Assembly (NCBI GenBank): GCA_024653345.1
Contig: JANLFV010000017.1
Location: 1 to 27,626 of the forward strand
Source: Candidatus Acetothermia bacterium
GTDB taxonomy: Bacteria; Bipolaricaulota; Bipolaricaulia; RBG-16-55-9; JANLFV01
Length of the DNA: 27,626 nt
Reading direction: 5' to 3'
Shown: positions 22,774 through 27,626 of the stretch, piece after piece
Layout: the number at the start of each line of letters is the position of its first letter
Position numbering within the stretch: the first letter of the stretch is position 1
Program-made: the position numbers and the translations under genes
The notes under the pieces: model-generated
The model's database searches: none
Seen by the model: the letters and a program-made list of their open reading frames with translations, nothing else
Told to the model about the DNA's origin: nothing

Positions 22774-22886
22774 TGCTCTGCTAACCATCCTTTGTTAAGT
22801 TCCTCCACTCCCCTAGAGGGAGAGGACTGAGGTGGGGGGAAGAGAAGTAGCACGTCGTGCCTCCATATCAACTGCGGCAGAGCACT
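22772..22886. repeat. MITE-like element with 10-bp terminal inverted repeats
   Basis: AGTGCTCTGC at 22772-22781 is the exact reverse complement of GCAGAGCACT at 22877-22886. The 115-bp unit contains no gene and has an internal CTCCC-CTAGA-GGGAG hairpin (22808-22822) and a purine-rich GAGGTGGGGGGAAGAG segment like small dispersed repeats in GC-rich genomes. Its first two bases are the last two of the icd TAG stop codon. No clear target duplication is seen. Confidence 0.5.
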
Positions 22887-22892
22887 GGGCGC

Positions 22893-23117
22893 TCAAGCTC
22901 CTGCGTAGAGCGGGATCTCGACCTCCTTGGGAGCCCGGCCGAACTTCTTCGAGAAGTTGATAATGGTAAAGCCCGCCAGGCTCTTATCCCTAGGGTTGTA
23001 TCGGGCAAAGACGCCTTCCTCCAACTCTTCAGCCTCAGCTTCCACATCTTGAAAGCTCAAATACATGACATCCGCTTCGCTGTCATAGGAAATGGAGACT
23101 CTCTCCTTCTCTTTCAT
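22893..23117 (-). CDS. DUF2283 family protein, second copy (74 aa)
   Basis: The sequence opens with VSISYDSEADVMYLSFQDVEAE, followed by LEEGVFARYNPRDKSLAGFTIINFSKKFG, the full DUF2283 pattern. GGTGAGAG precedes the ATG. It overlaps the 3' end of the BECR-like gene by 35 bp, more than in copy 1, and shows the same gene order. It is only distantly similar to the 976-1221 protein, so the two pairs are old relatives and not a recent duplication. Confidence 0.87.
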   Translation of the reverse strand: MKEKERVSISYDSEADVMYLSFQDVEAEAEELEEGVFARYNPRDKSLAGFTIINFSKKFGRAPKEVEIPLYAGA

Positions 23118-23427
23118 ACACTCTCACCTTACCTCGCTCATTAACCTTTCGAAGAAAGAAGGCCGTGATGACGAACCCCTCATCGTCCAGATGCTTGACA
23201 ACGACCAGTAGGTGCTTTCCGGCCACGGGCGTCTTCGAGAAGAACCTGTGATACTGGTAGTTATCATCGCTCCTTGAGTATAACACGAAATCGGGGTCCC
23301 GCAAGGTCGTCCTAATCCTGCTCTCTTGGCCCTTCAGCTCTCTGTGCCGGCTGGTGATGTGGTCCCACTGAGCCTTTGTGAGTCGGACTCTCCTAGCAAG
23401 CCGCGAGCGCACCTCGAAGATGAGCAT
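23083..23427 (-). CDS. BECR/RelE-like putative nuclease toxin, second copy (114 aa)
   Basis: The protein shares with the 1209-1520 product the skeleton RLT..QWDHITSRHREL, a DPDF element, KTPVAGKHLLVVV and GFVITAFFLRK, separated by nearly the same distances. His and Arg of the SRH motif and the KTP segment are the best conserved. A TTG three codons upstream extends the frame, but the ATG at 23427 is preferred because a TATAAT box lies at 23442-23437 and would start transcription only about 3 nt before it. The C-terminus is longer and basic/acidic mixed. Role inferred: toxin component of a two-gene system with DUF2283. Confidence 0.7.
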   Translation of the reverse strand: MLIFEVRSRLARRVRLTKAQWDHITSRHRELKGQESRIRTTLRDPDFVLYSRSDDNYQYHRFFSKTPVAGKHLLVVVKHLDDEGFVITAFFLRKVNERGKVRVYEREGESLHFL

Positions 23428-23436
23428 CCCTTCCAA

Positions 23437-23442
23437 ATTATA
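23437..23442 (-). promoter_or_regulatory. Consensus -10 element of the second toxin/DUF2283 pair
   Basis: Perfect TATAAT on the minus strand, 9 bp before the ATG at 23427, with no good -35 match at 16-18 bp. The position implies a nearly leaderless transcript. Confidence 0.5.
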
Positions 23443-23531
23443 GCGCTTCCGCTGTTTGGCAGTCCCCCATCTCCATCGTGCTTATTGGTGAAGACCCTGC
23501 GTGAGCGAACAATCCTGGCCCCCGGGCTGCG

Positions 23532-23678
23532 GTGGCTTACTGCTTGACGCTCTCCCCTGCGGCGGCCTTCGCCTGCCTCAAAGGAGCTACCTTGGTTACA
23601 GGGGATCCGGAGTTCAAAGCCCTCGAAAAGCACGAGGTGCTCGCGCTGCTCTGGCTCCCCTTCAAGGCCCAGGGCTGA
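23532..23678 (+). pseudogene. 3' remnant of a VapC-type PIN-domain toxin gene
   Basis: One open frame reads VAYCLTLSPAAAFACL followed by GATLVTGDPEFKALEKHE and ALLWLPF, ending at TGA 23676-23678. This is the C-terminal third of a PIN/VapC protein, including the last conserved acidic region (TGDPEF). The frame is closed by a TGA about 25 bp upstream of the GTG and nothing before it resembles the N-terminal PIN residues or an antitoxin. It is too short to act and lies in a decayed stretch. Confidence 0.7.
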
Positions 23679-23994
23679 AAGGCAGCACGGCCTGCTGGTC
23701 CTTCTCCCCTTGAGGACTTGCACTGACGCCGACCCCTCTGATCTCTACCGGGAGGTTTCCCCACGGCGCCCAAATGTAGGCGATCCGTAGGAGCGTGGAG
23801 CAAAGGCTTGATGAGGTTCAAGGACCAATTTTAGGAGGTGTTCCTGGATCTGCGTAGCTCTGGCAACCTTGGCCCGCCCTATTCCCTAAGCCCCCGGCTG
23901 GCTGAAGGTTCATGTAGACAGCTCTGTTAGGAACTTAGAGAGAATCGCTAGTGAACCATTGTATCATCCTGTTCTGCCCTCCCGTGCCATGCCC
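23679..23994. other. Gene-poor stretch
   Basis: No supportable gene, tRNA or repeat was recognised. Short open frames on either strand have arbitrary composition and no ribosome-binding site. Confidence 0.5.
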
Positions 23995-24024
23995 TTGACT
24001 TTCTCAGGAGTAGAGTTCTATAGT
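23995..24024 (+). promoter_or_regulatory. Probable sigma70-type promoter for the exported-protein genes
   Basis: TTGACT (23995-24000), an 18-bp spacer and TATAGT (24019-24024). Predicted start near 24031 with a leader of about 65 nt that ends in AGAAGGAGGT before the ATG at 24096. Confidence 0.6.
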
Positions 24025-24095
24025 GGATCAGCAGGAGGGGCCGTAGACTGCGATGCCTCTGATGCAGTTCGAATAGTGAGCAGAAGGAGGTTACA

Positions 24096-24623
24096 ATGAA
24101 GAAATTAATTCTCCCCATCCTGATCTTCTCGATCATTCTTTCACTCTCAACTGTTCAGACGCTGTCTCAAGAGCAACCCGCACCTCAAGGCGAAAATCTC
24201 TCTCAAGGTAGGCTATTCGGCTTTGGTGGGGAAGTCTTCATGCCAACTTTGACTGTAGCTTATTTAAGTGGTAGACTATGGACTTCAGACACATTTGGAT
24301 TCGATTTTGGGGCAGGAGCCATAACAATCCCAGGGATAGCAACCTTCCCCTCTTTCTTGGGAAGAGGTCTCTTCAAATTTGTGGATCAGACAACGACAGA
24401 TTTCTATCTCGCTTTTGGAGTATCAGCAGTTTTATTGGGAGGGGGCCCCATCATGGGAACTCCATGGGGAGGGCAAGCCACGAATTTCTTGATAGGTCTA
24501 GGCTCTGAATTCTCCCAGTCGAAGACAATGGCGTTCTGTGCAGAAATTGATTTGGTGATAGGTGGAGGAGGTTTTTCGATAATAGCTGGCGGCACTTTGC
24601 ACTTCTACATGGGTAAAAAATGA
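24096..24623 (+). CDS. Exported, probably beta-barrel outer-membrane-like protein (175 aa)
   Basis: A signal peptide (MKKLILPILIFSIILSLSTVQTLS, residues 1-24) is followed by Gly- and aromatic-rich alternating stretches: FGFGGEVFMPTLTVAYLSGRLW, FGFDFGAGAITIPG, FYLAFGVSAVLLGG, FLIGLGSEF and an aromatic C-terminal strand ILAGG-like TLHFYMGKK. This is the pattern of a small eight-strand-like barrel. GGAGG lies 7 bp before the ATG. The gene is clearly AT-richer than the central operon. It ends 12 bp before the large surface-protein gene, so the two form an operon. Function unknown; a structural or adhesion role is possible. Confidence 0.75.
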   Translation: MKKLILPILIFSIILSLSTVQTLSQEQPAPQGENLSQGRLFGFGGEVFMPTLTVAYLSGRLWTSDTFGFDFGAGAITIPGIATFPSFLGRGLFKFVDQTTTDFYLAFGVSAVLLGGGPIMGTPWGGQATNFLIGLGSEFSQSKTMAFCAEIDLVIGGGGFSIIAGGTLHFYMGKK

Positions 24624-24635
24624 AGGAGGTCAGGA

Positions 24636-27578
24636 GTGCGCTTTAAGAGCATAATAATTCTTTCATTTATTCTCATTCCTCTTTTAGGCTTCATATTTGT
24701 TGCACAAGGCCGCGAGATTCGGGTTACAACTGTTGATGACCTCATTAGAGGAGCAGCAGGTCAGTCCATCTTGTCTGGGCCTGACGCGGGAGTGACTCCT
24801 GCTTCAGGAGATGCCCTGATAATAGCACAGGGCACATACTACTTGGGATCGAGAACAGTCAGGATTACTGTTCCCAATATAGCTATACGGTCAACCGATG
24901 GGCCCGGTAAGACTATAATACGAGGCAGTTCCCTAATAATGGAGATTCTAGCTGGAGGGATCACTATTGGAGGCTTCCCTAAAGGTATCACGATTGCTGA
25001 CGGGGATATTGGTATCAAGATATCGGGCGGTGTCCCTAACGTGCGTATTGAAGGAAGCTGTATCGTTAGTAATTCCCGGTTTGGGGTAGATGCAAACACC
25101 TTATCACCCGAACTGATAGTTGACGCGTCCAACAACTGGTGGGGTCTACCCTCCGGGCCCTTCCATCAGCACAACCCAAACGGGAAAGGTAATGCTGTAA
25201 CGGACAGAGTGGTCTTCACACCTTGGATTAACGAGCCGATTGACGACTGTCCGTCTTCCTCTGAACCTCCTAATGGAGAACCATTTTTCAGCATAGTTGA
25301 GTTTAGTGTGTCCGGCACATTCGAAGTAGGCGGGAGTGTTAGTGTGCTGGCTGTAGTGCAGAATCAAGGAACCGGAGTTGGGACTCAAACTATCCACTGC
25401 TTGATACGAGACATGACAGGAACGGTCATCCGCTCTGAATCAAGAACTTCCACTATTCCTACAGCAGGGAGTGAAAGACTCTCCCTGACCTTCTTTGATG
25501 CTTTCTCATCACCGGGGACCTACACAATCGAGCTTTCAACCGAGGATGATTCCAAGTCAGCCACAATCACGGTGGCAGGAGGGGAACAGTATCAGGAGAT
25601 CAAATTCACTGGAAAAGCCCTCAGATACCAACAAGGGACTATGCCAGGAGCTCCCTCTTACTGGGCTGTGGATGTGGATCAGGTGATTAGCGGGCCACGG
25701 CCTTGCAGTGATTCTCTCCCCGTTATTACCTACCAAGCCACTTCAGAAGTTTGGGGCTATGTTGACCCTAATATCCAGGCCGGAGACAAGGTGGAGGTCT
25801 ATGGAAGATACGAAGCAGGCGTGGAATGTGCTGTAAGGTTGGAGGGGTCCACAAGCTACTATATCAAAAGAATTGAGGAGACCAGGAAGACAAAGCTATA
25901 CCTATACGCTCAGGATGTGGACACGCTGGCTGCAATGAATGTTGATATTCAGGTCAATCCTCTTCCTAGCGGAACTTCTGGAATGGTAACCACCCATTGG
26001 GAGGGCGAATACACACGGGGAACGAGCGTGACCCTAACGGCCCCTGCCAGCGTAACCAAGGACGGCAAGACCTACTCCTTCGTCAAGTGGAGCACTCATA
26101 ACCACGCGCAAAGGGATTTCTCAGAGAGAACCATAACAGTAACCTTGGACACGGACATACTTGATGCGACGGCTTGGTATAAGCCCAAGGCAGAGGAGAA
26201 GAAGCCGGACCTGATAATTGAAGATATCTGGAATGAAGGCACCAAGATTTATTACAGAATTAAGAACATCGGCGACGGACCAGCTGAGACCACGTGTATA
26301 TCATGCTTCTACTCGACCGTTTACATCGACGGACAAGAGAGGTCAAGAGACTTTCCTCCCAACTTAGCCCCTGGCGCGAGTTCCACACAATCCTTCAGTA
26401 ACGAATGGCTGTGTTCAGATCCCAGCGATGTTATAAAGGTCGTTGCAGATGCAGGAAATCATTTCGCTGAGAGTAACGAGAACAACAATGCAAGGGAAGA
26501 GACGTTGAGCTGCCCCACAAAGCGCCTGCCGGACCTCGTAGTCGAGGACATCTGGTGGGAGCCTTCAGAGGTGAAGGTTGGCGACAAAGTTACCTTCCAT
26601 TACAGAGTAAAGAATCAAGGAGAGGCAAATGCTGAAGCTTTTGGCAATAAGCTCTTCATAGATGGGGATGAGATTGACATAAGTGCTAGAGGGCCCTTGG
26701 CGACTGGATCCTCTAGAGAAGGATTTTTCACATATCAATGGGAGGCAGCGGCTGGAGATCATGAGATTAGGGTAGAGGCTGATTGGGAAAATAGCGTTCG
26801 CGAGAGCAACGAACAGAACAATATGCACATTGAGACCTTCAAGGCTGGGGAAAAGGAAAAACAATCCCCGGTTGCCAGACTTTCAGCTCATCCGACAACC
26901 GTATATGTAGGGGACAAAGTGACTCTTGACGCTTCAGCCTCCTATGACCCTGACGGGCACATAGATCGCTATTCGTTCTCTTTCGGGGATGGGAACCTCA
27001 CTGATTGGCTCTCCTCTCCTGTTTACGAATACACCTACTCGGTGCCGGGCAGCTATCATGCTTCAGTCATGGTAGCAGATAACGACGATCTTGTAGATAT
27101 GGGGGATAGTGTAGTCATTACTGTAGAGGCGACGCCACCGCGCCCTTGCGAGGGAGTTCGAGTGTTATTTGATGGCATGCCACGACGCGATTTCTATATA
27201 AATAAAATCATCGCCGAACCCATCATAGGGGGATTCGGTGTCGATAAAGTCAGAGTTGATGCCAGGGTAAATCCCCAATGTGGCGAGATCTTGGTAATCG
27301 AGGCTATAGCCAGCGGTCTTGTTGGGATAAAGGCCATTCGTCAGGCGGCTTATGTTATACTCCAACCCTTTTTCGTCAATGTCGGGACGGACTATGATGT
27401 AGAAATCGATATGGAATACCAGTTTTGGGCATTCGGACTAGCTGTCGGGTTGCCTATTTCAAGTCTATCCGCCTGGTTACAGCCCCATACTCTGTCGCCC
27501 CCCGAACTTAGACTCGTAGCGGGGTTTGGGGAGGAGCCACCTCACAGACTTCTCTGTGATTGGGAAGGTTGTATGTAG
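24636..27578 (+). CDS. Large exported surface protein with beta-helix, CARDB and PKD domains, 3' end cut by an IS (980 aa)
   Basis: A GTG start at 24636 follows GGAGGTCAGGA. Residues 1-25 are a signal peptide. About 55-200 are a right-handed parallel beta-helix ending in the typical NNWWGLPSGP and VFTPWINEP. An Ig-like domain (about 217-313), an OB-like domain (about 318-413) and a 'bacterial repeat' domain (about 418-516) follow. Two CARDB domains (524-627 and 632-736, each with PDL..EDIW and ESNE.NN) and a PKD domain (744-832, ASASYDPDG, FSFGDG) come next, then about 145 unassigned residues. The final Met and the stop TAG come from the inserted IS end (ATG|TAG with TG from the element). The original protein was therefore probably longer or ended differently. 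Confidence 0.85.
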   Translation: MRFKSIIILSFILIPLLGFIFVAQGREIRVTTVDDLIRGAAGQSILSGPDAGVTPASGDALIIAQGTYYLGSRTVRITVPNIAIRSTDGPGKTIIRGSSLIMEILAGGITIGGFPKGITIADGDIGIKISGGVPNVRIEGSCIVSNSRFGVDANTLSPELIVDASNNWWGLPSGPFHQHNPNGKGNAVTDRVVFTPWINEPIDDCPSSSEPPNGEPFFSIVEFSVSGTFEVGGSVSVLAVVQNQGTGVGTQTIHCLIRDMTGTVIRSESRTSTIPTAGSERLSLTFFDAFSSPGTYTIELSTEDDSKSATITVAGGEQYQEIKFTGKALRYQQGTMPGAPSYWAVDVDQVISGPRPCSDSLPVITYQATSEVWGYVDPNIQAGDKVEVYGRYEAGVECAVRLEGSTSYYIKRIEETRKTKLYLYAQDVDTLAAMNVDIQVNPLPSGTSGMVTTHWEGEYTRGTSVTLTAPASVTKDGKTYSFVKWSTHNHAQRDFSERTITVTLDTDILDATAWYKPKAEEKKPDLIIEDIWNEGTKIYYRIKNIGDGPAETTCISCFYSTVYIDGQERSRDFPPNLAPGASSTQSFSNEWLCSDPSDVIKVVADAGNHFAESNENNNAREETLSCPTKRLPDLVVEDIWWEPSEVKVGDKVTFHYRVKNQGEANAEAFGNKLFIDGDEIDISARGPLATGSSREGFFTYQWEAAAGDHEIRVEADWENSVRESNEQNNMHIETFKAGEKEKQSPVARLSAHPTTVYVGDKVTLDASASYDPDGHIDRYSFSFGDGNLTDWLSSPVYEYTYSVPGSYHASVMVADNDDLVDMGDSVVITVEATPPRPCEGVRVLFDGMPRRDFYINKIIAEPIIGGFGVDKVRVDARVNPQCGEILVIEAIASGLVGIKAIRQAAYVILQPFFVNVGTDYDVEIDMEYQFWAFGLAVGLPISSLSAWLQPHTLSPPELRLVAGFGEEPPHRLLCDWEGCM

Positions 27579-27625
27579 TGGACCCCTCGGATTGGACACC
27601 TCTGTTAGGGAGGGGTAAGGTCCAA
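27574..27625 (+). mobile_element. Right-boundary copy of the IS end (outward-facing)
   Basis: Exact inverted copy of 1-52: starts TGTAGTGGACCCC next to the surface-protein gene and runs off the window. It includes GGGAGGGGTAAGG, which could be the ribosome-binding region of a transposase gene just outside. Identity with the left copy ends precisely at the TG/CA dinucleotide, as expected of an IS terminus. Confidence 0.72.
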
Positions 27626-27626
27626 G

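Noticed and set aside
22801-22860. Rho-independent terminator after icd
   Set aside because: The CTCCC/GGGAG hairpin has only five pairs and is not followed by a T-run.
23537-23821. A 94-codon minus-strand open frame rich in Lys, Arg and Ser
   Set aside because: It overlaps the VapC remnant in antisense, has no domain pattern or ribosome-binding site and looks like composition-driven noise.
1-27626. Circular element or linear replicon with terminal repeats
   Set aside because: The end repeats are inverted, which rules out simple circular closure, and the 52-bp sequence has the TG terminus and layout of an IS end. The gene content is chromosomal, with no replication or phage genes.
1-27626. 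CRISPR array
   Set aside because: No regularly spaced short direct repeats were seen anywhere in the window, and no cas genes are present.

Overview
The window looks like a chromosomal fragment from an uncultured, GC-rich anaerobic bacterium. The core (about 3.3-22.8 kb) is GC-rich; the two flanks are visibly more AT-rich. A ferredoxin-dependent 2-oxoacid oxidoreductase, a heterodisulfide-reductase-like module and a soluble fumarate-reductase-like pair all point to anaerobic metabolism. The recurrent secreted-protein domains (the 'VFDLGGKRLFD...GVYVYVITAWD' type and the C-terminal domain of the subtilase) remind me of Bipolaricaulota/Acetothermia or Chloroflexota. This assignment is an inference from memory, not a database result.

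The window starts and ends in the same 52-bp sequence in inverted orientation (1-52 and 27574-27625). Each copy begins with TGTAGTGGACCCC at its junction with unique DNA and looks like the left end of an IS3-like insertion sequence pointing outward. The piece is therefore most simply a contig bounded by two IS copies. The right copy supplies the stop codon of the last gene.

Left flank (70-7388, all minus strand): small hypothetical genes, a BECR/RelE-like putative toxin overlapping a DUF2283 gene, two versions of a secreted protein (one intact, one frameshifted), two Uma2-family nucleases, a Wzz-like membrane protein in an operon with a secreted S8 peptidase, and an MNT nucleotidyltransferase beside a broken HEPN gene.

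Centre (7467-22773): a Crp/Fnr-family regulator and a GltD/PreT-like Fe-S flavoprotein on the minus strand. Facing them on the plus strand are a B12-binding radical SAM protein and a ten-gene, tightly overlapped operon: korD-korA-korB-korC-hdrA(mvhD)-hdrC-hdrB-frdB-frdA-hdrD-like. An isocitrate-dehydrogenase-family gene follows about 54 bp later. The control regions of the regulator gene, the gltD-like/radical-SAM divergent pair and the kor operon each carry two TGAY-N4-RTCA dyads (one half-site imperfect) exactly 22 bp apart, centre to centre. These are good candidates for operators of the adjacent Crp/Fnr protein. The likely biochemistry is interconversion of succinyl-CoA, 2-oxoglutarate and isocitrate plus fumarate/succinate redox, with electrons passed through ferredoxin and an Hdr-type flavin bifurcation module.

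Right flank (22774-27578): a 115-bp MITE-like element, a second BECR-like/DUF2283 pair, the 3' remnant of a VapC/PIN toxin gene, then two AT-richer genes for exported proteins: a probable beta-barrel protein and a 980-residue beta-helix/CARDB/PKD surface protein cut by the right-hand IS end.
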